DNA from: Artemisia argyi
Taxonomy: Eukaryota; Streptophyta; Magnoliopsida; Asterales; Asteraceae
Direction: 5' to 3'
Assembly (NCBI GenBank): GCA_030686995.1
Contig: CM060709.1
Location: 123,162,373 to 123,226,372, forward strand
Length of the DNA: 64,000 bases
This document shows positions 20,763 to 32,445 of this stretch, piece by piece. Under the pieces are notes generated by a model. The model was not told where the DNA came from. It saw nothing but the letters and a program-made list of their open reading frames with translations, and ran no database searches. Position numbers and translations under genes: made by a program. Numbering within the stretch: the first letter of the stretch is position 1; every line of letters starts with the position of its first letter.

Positions 20763-21048
20763 TGTTATGACCAAGAAACACGTTCGGGAGGTCGAGGTTG
20801 ATCGAAATACATCATGATTTTAGAGAGAGAAAGTAGAGATAGAAAGGTGAAGAAAAAGGTGGTTTATTAAAATGACAAAGGTTTGGTTACACACACAATT
20901 TCCCACACCCCTCATGGGGAGTCATGAGGGGTATTTATAGGCTCATTACAACATTACTTTGCCTACTTGACAATAGTAATCCCTGTAGTATCTAATCTAG
21001 TCCATTTCACATGTGTGACGTTATCTTTATGAAAAAGCGAAGCTAACA
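20763..21048 (-). repeat. NA-1 5' LTR (286 bp)
   Basis: TGTTATGACC...GCTAACA on the plus strand, followed by target duplication TTTAC. Confidence 0.92.
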
Positions 21049-21074
21049 TTTACAATCCAAATAAATCACCAAAC

Positions 21075-23729
21075 ATGCCTGGATCGGATGATGATGTTGA
21101 TACAACCCAGAACATTAACACCACTTCTCTTCAACAACTCAACCTCTCCAACAGTAATGCTAAGTTTCCATACTTGAAGAATGCAGAAGATTATCATCTG
21201 TGGTCCATGAAGATGCAGAACTGGATCACAAACATTGATTGGAATCTGTGGGAGGTTGTTAAGAAAGGGAATAGTTTGAAGAAGCATGTTACAGATGATG
21301 ATGGAGTTGTTACTATTGTAGGACCCAAAACTGTTGAAGAGATTCTGGCTGTGCAGAGGGAGAATAAAGTCAGAACTATTTTGCTCCAAGCTATACCAGA
21401 TGACCATATGGGTGACTTCCATTTTATGGAGGATGCCAAGGACATTTGGATGGCTATAAAAGCAAGATTTGGTGGGAATGAGGAATCAAGAAGGTTGCAG
21501 AAGTCTATGCTGTAGCAAAAATTCCAAGAATTTCAGATATCTGAAGAAGAGGGAATTCATAAGGGTTATGACAGGTTTCATCGAATTTTAAGTCAACTTA
21601 ATCAGTTGAAGGCTAGACCTGACAATGAAGACTGCAATGCTAAATTTCTGAGATCTCTGCCGCCATCTTGGTTACAAGTGTGTATTGCTCTCAAGACCAA
21701 AGGTGGGTTGGACATGATGTCTTTTGATGACCTCTACAATAGGCTTAAATCACTTGAGCCTGATGTTAGAAGTCCCATTCGTCCATCCACTCATTCTGCA
21801 TTTGTTGGTGCCTCTACTAAAACTGTGCATCAAGCCTCAAGTTCATATTCATCAGGAGCATCTTCTCAAACTCATAGTCAATTTGCTCCTAAATCAAAAT
21901 CAAGTAGTGTGTTGGAGGATCTTATTCATTCATTTGTGGCTGAATATGAACCTCAGCAGTTTATTGCTTATGAGGATTTTGAACAAGTAGATCCATTGGA
22001 AATGGAGGAGATGCACTTGAAGTGGGAGCTTGCAATGATCTCAATGAACATTAAGAGGTTTGAAGCCAAGTCTGGAAGAAAGTTTGGTTTTAATGGAAGA
22101 GAAGCAGCAAGGTTTGATAGAAGGAAGGTTAAATGTTACACTTGTGGTCAAGTGGGACATTTTTCAAGAGAATGCAAGGAAAGAAAGGCTGGAGATGAAG
22201 TTAGATATGGATCTTATCCAATGGAAGCAGGGAATAACAAGTCTGCACCTTCAAAGGCTATGGTGACTATGGATCACCAAATTGATTGGACTGATCATGA
22301 ACCTGCTGGAGAAGAAGCTTCTACTTCTTCACAAGTGAATCTGTTGGCATTCACACCTTCAGAAGACAAGAAGGAGCAAGTCTCCTTGATGGGAATCTCT
22401 CAGGTAACCAACTGTGTGTTTGGATGTAGTGTAAGATACAATGAGCTTAAACAAGAATTTGATGAATTGAAACCAAAATACAATGAGTGTTATGTTGAAG
22501 TAGAGTCTTATAAAATGGCTTTAAAAACTTTAGAGAAACAAAAAGTATGGTTTCAAAAGAATCAAGTTAAATATGATGAAAAAATAAGAGTTCTAGAAAG
22601 TGATTTAGAGGTTGCTAAGATAGACTTAAAACGTACTGAAAAAGAGAAGTCTGATCTAGAAAAGGAAAAACTAGAGATTAAAGCTAAATTAGATAAAGAG
22701 ATAGCTGGTCGTATGAAATGGCAGGAAGGGGAATCTAATTTAAGTAAATTAATTGATGGTCGCCAATCTGTTAGGTCTAGAAAGGCATTAGGATATGAGA
22801 AATATATAGACCCTGAAGAGCTAACCTATCCTGATATGTCTAGTGTTTCTGACCCTGAACCACCCTTAGCTTATCAAACACCTGTTAAATATGTTAAGGA
22901 AGGGGGAATGAATGCTGTACCTGGACCTATAAGAGGGGAACACATGCCTATAGACTTGTCCAAACCTGTTGACTTTGATGGATCACATCATTTATATGGC
23001 AAAAAGTCAACTAACTTGCAAGACCCTATTGTGAAATCTAATGACTTTGTCTCTTGTTGTAACAGTGACAAGTCTTCTGATGAAGGGTCTACCTCATTTG
23101 CTAGCTGTGATTCAAGTGAGAAGTCGGACATGCCCAAGACCATTCCCAAGACCATTCCAAAGACATCACCCAAGACTCCCCACAAGACTTCTAGAGTTGC
23201 TGCTGATAACAAGACAGTTTCTACTGAAGACTTGCTTTTAAATTCTTTGCATAATGATACTTTTGGTTTTGTTAAAAACAATTCTGTTTGTCATGGTGAT
23301 TTGAATACTTTTTCATGTTATGGAAATTCTTTTGGTTTGAATAAATCTTCTAAAAGAAAGAAGTGTTTTGTGTGTGGAAGTAAATATCACTTGATTAAGG
23401 ATTGTACATATCATGAGCAAAGAATGGGTGCATGTGTTAGTCAAAGAAAATCTAGACAAATGTGGAAGAATGTTAGTGAAATACCCTCTTTTGTTCCACA
23501 TCAGCAGAAACCTAATTCTGCTGAATCTCATTCTTCATGGAGAAGAACCAGTACTAGACCATATGTTCGACCCACTAGTTCTTTCTTTTATAATGGTTAT
23601 TGGCCTAATTACTTTGACTCAGTGCTTTATGGTGGTGGGTATGGGAATACTGCTGTGAAGCCCTCAGCAGGTTGTTCTTGGACAAAGAAGGGACCAACTA
23701 TGCAATACAGGCCCAAGAACAATGGTTGA
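21075..23729 (+). pseudogene. Copia-2 gag, interrupted by one TAG and ended early
   Basis: Gag assembles the particle and binds RNA. The start is the ATG of MPGSDDD, 22 bp after the NA-1 duplication. Residues 1-250 match the copia capsid family (FPYLKNAEDYHLWSMKM, WMAIKARFGGNE, RSLPPSW). One CCHC zinc knuckle (CYTCGQVGHFSREC) lies near residue 355, then a coiled coil (about 450-560), then a second knuckle (CFVCGSKYHLIKDC) near 765. An in-frame TAG at 21513-21515 sits in the capsid part; the same frame resumes at once. The TGA at 23727-23729 and a second TGA at 23792-23794 appear to replace Trp codons by comparison with the Copia-3 gag end, whose frame stops at a homologous TAA. Confidence 0.88.
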
Positions 23730-23839
23730 TCTAAAAGATCTACATGGCCTGTTACTAATGATCCACAAGGCAGGCTCAAGTCAGCAATGACTTGAGTCTC
23801 CAATGTGTACTAATATTGTAAATTTTGTTGTTGTTGTAG

Positions 23840-26800
23840 GAACATCCTTTGAAAAGTACTGAAGTTGGTATTGTGGATAGTGGTTGCTCTAGAAGTATGT
23901 CAGGGAATAAGGATAAGTTGCATGACTTTGAGCCCATAGAAGGAGGAGGCACTGTAACATTTGGTGGTGGAGATGGCAAAATTACAGGGAAAGGAACAAT
24001 TAAGACACCCTTGTTAGACTTTGAAAATGTGTATTATGTGAAGGAACTGGAGCATTTTAATCTTATCTCTGTATCACAAATTTGTGACACTAAGAATAAG
24101 GTTTTCTTCTCTGAAGATGAGTGTCTTGTACTATCCAAGGATTTCAAACTCCCAGAAGACACAACTATATTGCTGAGAGTTCCTAGAACTTACAGCTTAT
24201 ACACATTCAATCTAAATGATGTTAAGCCAGAAGGAGATCTAACATGTTTGGTAGCCAAAGCTTCCCTGGATGAATCTAATAAATGGCATAGAAGAATGGC
24301 ACATGTGAATTACAAGACCATCAACAAGTTATCCAAACTTGGTATTGTTCAGGGCCTTCCTTCTAAAATCTTCACCAATGAACACAATTGTATTGCTTGC
24401 AACAAGGGAAAGCAACACAGAGCCTCTTACAAAGCAGTCAAAGCTGTGAGCACCATTACTGAACCTCTTCAGTTGCTGCACATGGATCTTTTTGGTCCAA
24501 CTCCCATTAGAAGTATTGATCACAAGTACTTCTGCCTGGTTATCATAGATGATTATAGCAGGTTTTGCTGGGTATTCTTTCTCAAAACTAAAGATGAAAC
24601 TACTCCAATTCTGAAAGACTTCATTATTTTAGTTGAGAACCAGCTGAATAAAAAGGTTAAAGGAATTAGGTGTGACAATGGTACAGAATTCAAAAATGTA
24701 GTATTCATAGAATTCTGTAAGTCTAAAGGGATTAAAAGGGACTATAGTACTCCAAGAACTCCACAACAAAATGGGGTTGCTGAAAGGAAAAATAGAACCC
24801 TCATTGAGGCAGCAAGATCAATGCTTGCAGACTCCAAACTACCCACCATGTTTTGGACTGAAGCAGTAAGTACTGCATGTCATGTCTTGAACAGGGTTTC
24901 CATCACTAGACTACATGTCAAGACACCTTATGAACTTCTCACTGGGAAAGTTCCTCACATACATTACCTTAAGCCTTTTGGATGCAAGGTTAGTATTTTG
25001 AATACTGCTGATATACTGGGTAAGTTTGATGGGAAAGCTGATGAGGGATATATAGTTGGGTATTCAGCTCATAGCAAGGCCTATAGGGTTTATAATCTGA
25101 ATGCTAAAAAGATTGAAGAGACCCTTAATCTGAGATTTCTTGAAGATCAGCCTAATATTCAGGGACAAGGCCATTCTTGGTATTTTGACCTAGACTATTT
25201 GACTGACTATTTGGATTATACTAGGCATGCTTCTAATCCTGATGCAGGTTCCAAAGATTCAAGTTCTAACCCTGCAGGTTCCATGGATGATGACTCAGAA
25301 TGTGAGTCTGAGCCAGAAGAGAATACCTTTGTTGTACCATCTTTTCTACCTAACCATTTTGTAGGTAATCACTCTGCTGCTCAATAAGATGATGAGTCAC
25401 ATTATGCAGAAGATCTTGCAAGATTGCAGAAGCAGGAACATGCTGCTACTAAGGAAGCTCAGAAACTCAATGACAAGGTTACACAAGAGACTGAAGCTAT
25501 CCTACATCAGTCAGCACTAGCAGTCAGTGGAAACAAGGATACTGCTGAAGGCACACCTATTCCCACTGATAAGGTCACAGATGCTGATTCTGCTGATGCT
25601 CACTCTCCTATCTCTACTGAAGTCTCTGCAGATTTTGATAAGCCCTTTACCAGATTTCCAAGTCCTTCTGATCTTGGGAATTATCAACCAAAGCCTGGCT
25701 TGTTTAACTCAGCTTCATATGTTACTAAGTTTGGGCCTACACTCACCAACATTGATGCCAACATTGATGTTCCACCTACAGCTACCAAAAGGATTCACAA
25801 TGCTCATCCCCTATCAAAGATTATTGGTGATCCTAAAGACCCTGTTCGAACTAGAAGCACTGTCAAGAATACAAAATATGGAGAAGTTGCCTTTATCTCT
25901 TATGTCTACAATCAAAAGAGGAACAATCACACAGACTTCAAACATTGTTTGTTTGCATGCTTTCTTTCTCAGATTGAACCAACTAGTGTTCCTCAAGCAC
26001 TGGCTGATTCAAGTTGGCTTGAGGCAATGCAAGAGGAGATGCTGCAATTTAAGAATCAGCAGGTTTGGATTTTAGTTCCTCTTCCTGATGGTAAATATGC
26101 CATTGGAACAAAATGGATTTTGAAGAATAAAAGAGATGCACGGGGTATTGTGGTGAAGAACAAAGCAAGACTAGTGGCTCAAGGTTTTAGACAAGAGGAA
26201 GGCATTGACTATGATGAGGTCTTTACACCAGTGGCCAGAGTTGAAGCTATACAGATATTTTTGGCCTATGCCTCTTACATGGGCTTTATGGTTTATCAGA
26301 TGGATGTTAAAGGTGCTTTCTTGTATGGTGAGATTGAAGAGGAGGTTTATGTGACTCAACCCAAGGGATTTGAAGACCCTGATCATCCTGAGTATGTGTA
26401 CAAAGTTGTCAAAGCTCTCTATGGACTGCATCAAGCTCCCAGAGCTTGGTATGCTAGACTCTCCACATTTCTGCTGAAGAATGGCTATAGAAGAGGTGCC
26501 ATTGACAAGACTCTATTCCTCAAGAAAGATTCAAGGGACATTATTCTTGTGCAGGTGTATGTGGATGATATTATCTTTGGTTCAACCACAGAAGCATGGT
26601 GTAGAGAGTTTGAGGATCTGATGAAGGGTGAATTTCAGATGAGTGCCATGGGAGAACTCACTTTCTTTTTGGGTTTACAGGTTCAGCAGAAACCTGATGG
26701 TATATTCATACATCAGGAGAAATATGTAAAAGATATGTTGTCCAAGTTTGCTATGGAAAATGTCCGGACTGCCACTACTCCATATGAGGCTCCCAAACCA

Positions 26801-27499
26801 AAGAACAATCTTACTCCTGATCTTCCTGTAAATGTTCATTTATACAGGTCTATGATTGGTTCTTTGATGTACTTGACTGCCTCAAGACCTGACATTTCAT
26901 TTACTGTGAGTGCATGTTCAAGACACCAAGTCACTCCACTTACCTCTCATATGAATGCTGTCAAGAAGATTTTTAAGTATCTTAAAGGCCAACCACACTT
27001 AGGTCTTTGGTATCCCAAAGAGTCTCCATTTCAGCTAGCAGCTTATAGTGATAGTGACTATGCTGGTGCCAATTTGGATAGAAGATCCACAATTGGAGGT
27101 TGCCAATTTCTTGGAAGAAGACTGATTTCTTGGCAATGCAAGAAACAGACCATAGTTGCTACCTCTACTACTGAAGCAGAGTATGTTGTTGCTGCCAATT
27201 GTTGTGGACAGGTTCTATGGATTCAGAATCAATTACTGGATTATGGGTATAATTTCATGAATACTACAATTTTCATTGATAATCAAAGTACCATTTGCAT
27301 TGTTAAAAATCCAGTTTTTCATAATAGAACCAAACATATTGAAATCCGACATCACTTTATAAGGGATGCTTATGAGAAACATTTGGTTAAAGTGGTCAAA
27401 ATTCACACAGATGAAAATGTGGCAGATTTGTTAACCAAGGCATTTGATGGACCAAGGTTTCAATATTTGGTGGTCCATATTGGAATGCTCAACCCTTAA
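23840..27499 (+). pseudogene. Copia-2 pol: protease, integrase, reverse transcriptase, RNase H
   Basis: The frame opens after a TAG at 23837-23839. Protease: VDSGCSRSMSG. Integrase: HHCC domain (WHRRMAHVN ... CIACNKGKQH) and DDE core (LHMDLFGPT, RCDNGTEFKN, TPQQNGVAERKNRTL). Reverse transcriptase: [12 protein letters not shown] start, [20 protein letters not shown] and the catalytic [10 protein letters not shown]. RNase [17 protein letters not shown] and TSTTEAEYV, ending [13 protein letters not shown]. One nonsense codon (TAA, 25385-25387) lies in the linker between integrase and reverse transcriptase; otherwise the frame is open. It is not in the gag frame, so gag and pol are not a simple readthrough pair. 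Confidence 0.9.
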
Positions 27500-27511
27500 C
27501 TACAAAGTTTA

Positions 27512-27557
27512 AGGGGAGGCATAAGCCTCAGGGGAGGCATATGCCTCAGGGGAGGAT
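27512..27557 (+). promoter_or_regulatory. Internal polypurine triplet after Copia-2 pol
   Basis: AGGGGAGG occurs at 27512, 27530 and 27548, separated by GCATAAGCCTC and GCATATGCCTC spacers that pair back to the purine run. The last copy, AGGGGAGGAT, is identical to the true 3' polypurine tract at 33150-33159. Confidence 0.8.
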
Positions 27558-28128
27558 GATGACTGTAAACTTTGTATTATTTGTATAAGTTGTATAATTT
27601 CTGAGTTTTTAACATTAACCCTCTAACAGTTGTGCAAGTTGTTTGGTGTATTTGCTTGTTTGATGTTTGTTTTGCAGATGTTCTGAGAATGAAAGTCCCA
27701 TGATAAATGTCACCAAGAGCTAAAGTCAAAGGAATGTGGTCAAAGTACTGAACCTGGTTTCTACTGATTAATTGAAACATGCTGAAGGTCTTACACAATG
27801 GATAAATTCAAATAAGATCTTTTCATTCATTCAAAGAAACAAGTTACAACTTACATTCAATGTTACAATTGAGATACAATGACCATTCCTAAACAATTGA
27901 CTAATTCAGTACTACTAGCTTCTATCAAATATTACAAAATACTTGAGGCTATGACAAGTACAATAATGAAGCTGAAGATGAAAATGTAAGAAGAAGAGAA
28001 GGAAGACTGGGAAGATGCTCATGAATCAAAGTCAAGAAAATACTCAAGAACTTTTTTCCATGGTTACATTCCTCAATCATTTACTTCAGCTTCTCCTTTC
28101 CCTTACGTATGATCTCAGCCTTCTTGCT
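27558..28128. other. Copia-2 region between pol and the antisense ORF
   Basis: There is no convincing ORF. An acceptor-like site (CTAAC, then TTTGTTTTGCAG) ends at 27677. On the minus strand the segment 27810-28128 would be the 3' untranslated region of the antisense ORF, with TTGTAA and AATGAATGAAAAG signals near 27815-27860. Confidence 0.5.
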
Positions 28129-28530
28129 CTATCCAATGTGTTCTTGATGTGGAAGACCAGGTCCTGGAGCAGGAAGATTCAACACCAAATTTTGTGATGT
28201 TGGGGGAGATGGATCCCTCTTACTTGATCTTGGTTGGGATCTCTCTGGTATGGAAGGAGGAAGAAAGGTTGGATCTTCATTTCCTTCCTCTGAAGTGTCT
28301 TCATCAGAGGTATAGATGAAGGGAGAGACAAGCTCTCTCTCAGCAGGAACGGATACATTGCTTGGTTCACCCTTGCTATGAGCATTCCAGTGTCTTTCTT
28401 GTGCATCCCATCGGTTCTCCAATGCTCTTTCATAGTCAGAACCATCAAGCCCCCATGGATATGGTCGTACATCTTCTTCTGATGATGGAGAAGAGGAATT
28501 TGGATCTGAGGTATCTGGGTGTGAAGACAT
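28129..28530 (-). CDS. Copia-2 antisense ORF, 133 codons, function unknown
   Basis: An undamaged ORF lies on the strand opposite to gag-pol. The product is acidic, S/P/E-rich and probably mostly disordered. It has a W/Y-containing core around residues 23-50 (PYPWGLDG, RWDAQERHW) and a proline-rich C-terminus. There is no signal peptide or membrane segment. Upstream on its strand is a leader-like stretch with TTATTTAA about 90 bp before the ATG. Additional antisense ORFs between pol and 3' LTR are known in several plant retrotransposons; their roles are largely unknown. I do not recognise this one. That it is open while neighbouring sense genes carry stops is mild evidence that it is real. Confidence 0.5.
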   Translation of the reverse strand: MSSHPDTSDPNSSSPSSEEDVRPYPWGLDGSDYERALENRWDAQERHWNAHSKGEPSNVSVPAERELVSPFIYTSDEDTSEEGNEDPTFLPPSIPERSQPRSSKRDPSPPTSQNLVLNLPAPGPGLPHQEHIG

Positions 28531-28964
28531 AATTTGAATGGAGAATTGGGGTTAATAAAAAATTAGGGTTTGAAAGATGATTTGGGAAAATTGATGAATG
28601 AGATGTGTTATCTGGGGTGATTAAATAAGCCAATTTTAGGAGTTACGATATTTAATGCGAGTTGGGTGGCACAGTAAAACCAAGATATTGACCGAAGATA
28701 TTTTTACCTTTGGTTGATTCTGCTGAAGGTTGACTAGGCTTCAGCAGATTTGACTTTCATTTCTGCTGAAGGGTAAATTTTTAAATTGGAAGTTTTGTCA
28801 GACTTGGTCAATAAGTTGTTCCGATAATTTTGACCACGATTGGGGAACTTCCAAATTTAACCCACTCTGCATATCTTTTCGAATCAAAATTATTCACCTA
28901 TCACTCCAAATAAACCCATTATTCTCTGGAGTAATTCATAACCATCTCACACAAGTTCATTCAA
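28531..28964. promoter_or_regulatory. Divergent intergenic region between antisense ORF and extra sense ORF
   Basis: These 434 bp separate two head-to-head ATGs. Both flanks look like plant 5' untranslated regions: C/A/T-rich, free of upstream ATG near the starts. TTCTGCTGAAGG occurs twice (28719 and 28762), with CTTCAGCAGA between them. A bidirectional promoter is inferred from layout only. Confidence 0.4.
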
Positions 28965-31900
28965 ATGGCTCAACTTGAATTGAAGGGCGACCATAACAAA
29001 TATGCTTTTCTGAAAACAAAGAAGGGACATGAAGAATTTGATTTGATGGTGGAGTTTCTACAAAGGTCGAAGATTAATTATGCTTTGACGTATTGTCCCA
29101 ATTTGGTGTGTGAATCCTTGGTGAAGCAATTTTGGGCATCTGCTACTAAGAGATCTGCTACAGAGATTGTAGCTGAAATAGATGGTGTAGAATATGTGGT
29201 GACAGAAGGGTTGATAAGGGCAAAGCTTCAGTTGGATGATGAAAATGGTGTGTATCATTCCAACACTGCAGAGATTCTTGCTGGGCTAAGAGAAGCTGGA
29301 TATCAAAGTACTGATACATCCAAGTGGCACAAGAATCAATTTTGTCCTAAGTGGAGGTATTTTGTGCATCTGCTGCTTAAATGTATGAGCAACAAGTGTG
29401 GTGGATGGAACCAGTTCTCTCTGCAATTGGGTTGTGGTATTGTTTGTCTTTCTAAGGGTGAAACTTATAATTTTTCTAAGTTTATTTTTGATAATATGCT
29501 CGAAAATATAGATAAGCAACATCATAAGTTTTTAATGTACCCTAGATTCTTACAAATAATTTTAGACATAACCACTGAAGATAGAACCCATATACCTATT
29601 AAAAGTCTAGGTTCTAAGTTGTTTGCCTCAATGAAAACTAATTATACTGGGGAACATCACCCTATGTTGGAAGCAATGTTGCCACAAGGCAATGCTAATG
29701 TAGTTGAGGGTGATGATGCTGGTAATGTGCCTGCTCCTAATGCTGTTGATGATGGTAATCCATCATCTTCTGGTGTTGCTGCTGATGGTAATTCTTCAGT
29801 GGTAATGGAGGAAGCACCAGCTACAACTGCTGAACCTTTACCTGATTCTACTGACTTACCACCACCTACCACTGTACAAATGTCACCTAGACCTACCATC
29901 TCACCAGTTCAGGATGCTCCAACTGAGCAAATTCATGAGTTTGAAGATGACTTACAGACTTTTGAACCTGATCTTACTAGACTACCTTCACCCAGTTCTT
30001 TGGGAGAGCAAATTAATGTAGGTTCTCCTAATGTTGTACATGAGTCTGTTTCTCCTGCTGGGTTCAATGAAGCTCCACATACCACTGAGGAATCTGCTGG
30101 TAGAGCAGAGGACCCTATTACTCTCACATTTGTATATGATTCCCTTAGCAGGTACGTGAAAATGACTGAAGATGTCTAGAAAGAACTTGCTGAGACCAAG
30201 ACTACTCTTGGTAATGAAATTCAAAGTCTGAAAAGCAAGGTTAAAGATTTGGAGGCACAGATAAGTCAGTTTAAGCAAAGTAAAGATGGATTGGATTCTA
30301 CTGAAGTAGCAAAGGAGACAAATTTGGATTCTCTTGAGATTCTAGCTGAAGTTGCTAGACAGTCTCATGCTGCTCCTCCCACAGTTGCTGCAGTACCTCA
30401 ATCTAAACCAAAGATACTAGTTCAAAGAAGAAGTACAAGACAGTATTTGGCACGGAAAGCTGCTGAAGCTTCAAAAGTGTCTGGTGGTGATAATGATGTG
30501 CTAATGACTGAAGCTGTGGATATACTTAAGGAGAAACAATCATTAAGTAGGGTTGCTACTGATCAATCTGCTGATAAAGGAAATACATCAGGAGAAACAT
30601 ACTTTGTAGCAGGGAAAGAATATTTGAATTCCCTGATAGAGAGGTTCAAGAATTACATGATGAACCTATGGCAGATGTGAATGTTCCTCTTGATGATCTT
30701 GTTGAAGGAACAGATGATGATTTGGATGAGCTTGTTTCAGCTGAAGAAAGAGCTGGACAAGAAGAACTACTCCAAGAATGGGAAAATTATAAGAAGAATA
30801 CTGATATGACTGAAGAAAAGCAAGAAAAGTTTGATGCTACATATGAGTCAGTCAATCAAAGATATGTTTCTACTTTGCCTATTGCCAGACAAAGAGAATT
30901 GGATGCAGTTGTTCAAGAATTTGATGAGTCAGATTGGCAGCAGATTGGACAACAAATGCTTAATAATCCTAATGTAGCTGCAGAAATTATTGGTAAAAAG
31001 GTAGAGAAACAAGACTGGCCTTCTGAAATTGTGAAATTACTGAAGTTGAGAAAGAAGGTAGCAGATGAGTTGAAACCTAAAGCTAAAAGAGAGAAACCTA
31101 TGACTTAAGCACAACAGAAGGATTATATGAGAAATTATGTAAAGAATCAAAGCAGCTCATTGTTTAACAGTGCTTGGTCTAAGCAAAAGGTGTGGGGACT
31201 TCCATTTGAAAAACCGGTTGAGATTTATAACAGAATCAAGGCTAGGAATGATAAATATGGAATGGGTGCTTCCAAGAATATTCCTCTCCTTAATGTTGAT
31301 GCTGATGCTGCTGAGAAAGTATCTTTATCTGATATTCCTGCTGATGTATCACATGTTGCTGCTTCATCTTTTGTGGATAAAGGTAAAGCAAAAGTGATGA
31401 CCTCAGCTCCTCCAACTAGAAAGAGGACTAGGAGACAAGTGGAGGAGGAAAGATTAGGTGAAGAGGCTGCTAGAAAGTTGGCTGATGAACAAGAAGCTGA
31501 ACAAAAAGCTGAGATTTCAAGATTTCATGATCTGAAGACAAGAGAAGTTGAAATTCAAGCTGCTAGAAACAAACAGATAAGGAAGGCTATGGATGAATAA
31601 TATGCCTCTGCTGCACTTGAATCTTCTCAAGATTCTACTGATGAACAATTGGATAATCCATCAGTGGAAACTGATGCTGCAGAAGGTGATTCTGCTGAAG
31701 CAGCAGTTCATGATGCTATTTATGTTCCTGGAAGAAGAGGCAAGAGAATGGATAAAGTCAGAACTTCACACTCCAAACACAGTTTAATCAATGTGAATGA
31801 TTCTGATGCTTCATTTATAAGAGAAGGATCCTCTGATGATTGGCCTGAAGGTACTAGAAATGTTTTGGTTGACTGGGAGTTAAGTAAAAATTGTCAGATT

Positions 31901-32377
31901 AATACCATTTACAGGCTGGATAAAACTTTCATATCCTTTACATTTCTTCAACAGATTCTACATCTTGTAGATCATCAGGATTTGGTCACTCTATATGAGT
32001 TGGTTATTAAGTATTATGCAACTCATACTCCTGAAGGGTCTGGATTGTATTTGTTGGGTGATCTTCAAGTGTTGTTTGATTCTTCTACTCCTAATGATGC
32101 AAGCTATGATATATGGAAGAACAACCAGAGATGGAAAGTTCAGAGTTGGAAGTTCTATCCTATGCCCTATGTTCATGTTTTGGAAACTACCACCGGTTTA
32201 AGGCTTCTCATGGATCTTACCAAAAGATATCCTCTGAAAGTATCTTTGATGGAGAAGATGCTGCAACATAAGCTGGAGATTCCTCCTAATCCAGTTGGGA
32301 ATACAAGATTGTTTGTTGAATCTTTGGTCAAGGTTTTCAAACAAAGGATTAAGACTTCCAGAGCTGAATCTGAGTAG
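28965..32377 (+). pseudogene. Copia-2 extra sense ORF 3' of pol (about 1,130 codons, broken)
   Basis: I recognise this as the uncharacterised accessory protein that accompanies pol in SIRE-like copia elements of Asteraceae genomes. The N-terminal 230 residues (MAQLELKGDHN..., LVKQFWASA, VTEGLIRAKLQLDD, KFLMYPRFLQIILD) form a folded domain reminiscent of plant transposon-associated helical domains. Residues 230-390 are acidic and P/S/T-rich, then come a coiled coil and K/E-rich segments, then a C-terminal folded domain near 31890-32340 (LYLLGDLQVLFD, RWKVQSWKFYPM). I see no signal peptide or membrane helix, so an envelope role is not supported. Breaks: TAG 30177-30179, a frameshift near 30640, TAA 31106-31108 and TAA 31598-31600. 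The domains stay readable between breaks. Confidence 0.7.
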
Positions 32378-32445
32378 GGATATTATGTTGTAATATTTGT
32401 TTTAGTAAAAAAAAACTAACATATTGTTGTATAGTTTGTGTGCAG
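32378..32445 (+). other. Acceptor-like site before the Copia-2 array
   Basis: CTAAC (branch-like, near 32416) is followed by TTGTATAGTTTGTGTGCAG ending at 32445, directly before the array. Copia-3 has CTAAC and CATTTCAG at the same relative place (AG at 63198-63199). Confidence 0.4.

Larger units (their letters stand above)
18620..21048 (-). mobile_element. NA-1: non-autonomous LTR retrotransposon (2429 bp)
   Basis: Two 286-bp LTRs are flanked by TTTAC on both sides (18615-18619 and 21049-21053). The minus strand carries the primer site near 20749 and a polypurine tract (TTGGAAGGAGAT) just before its 3' LTR at 18905. The 1.86-kb internal region has no gag or pol domain; the short ORFs there show no recognisable protein. 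The leader (about 20285-20762) is clearly related to that of Copia-1, so Copia-1 or a relative is the likely helper. It is inserted in the Copia-2 leader about 45 bp after the primer site. Confidence 0.9.

Noticed and set aside
21513..21518. TAG CAA in Copia-2 gag as a programmed readthrough stop
   Set aside because: Only part of the known tobamovirus-type context is present and the position is inside the conserved capsid, so a nonsense mutation is more likely.
28965..32377. Envelope gene
   Set aside because: I see no signal peptide, transmembrane helix or glycosylation-rich ectodomain, so position alone is not enough.
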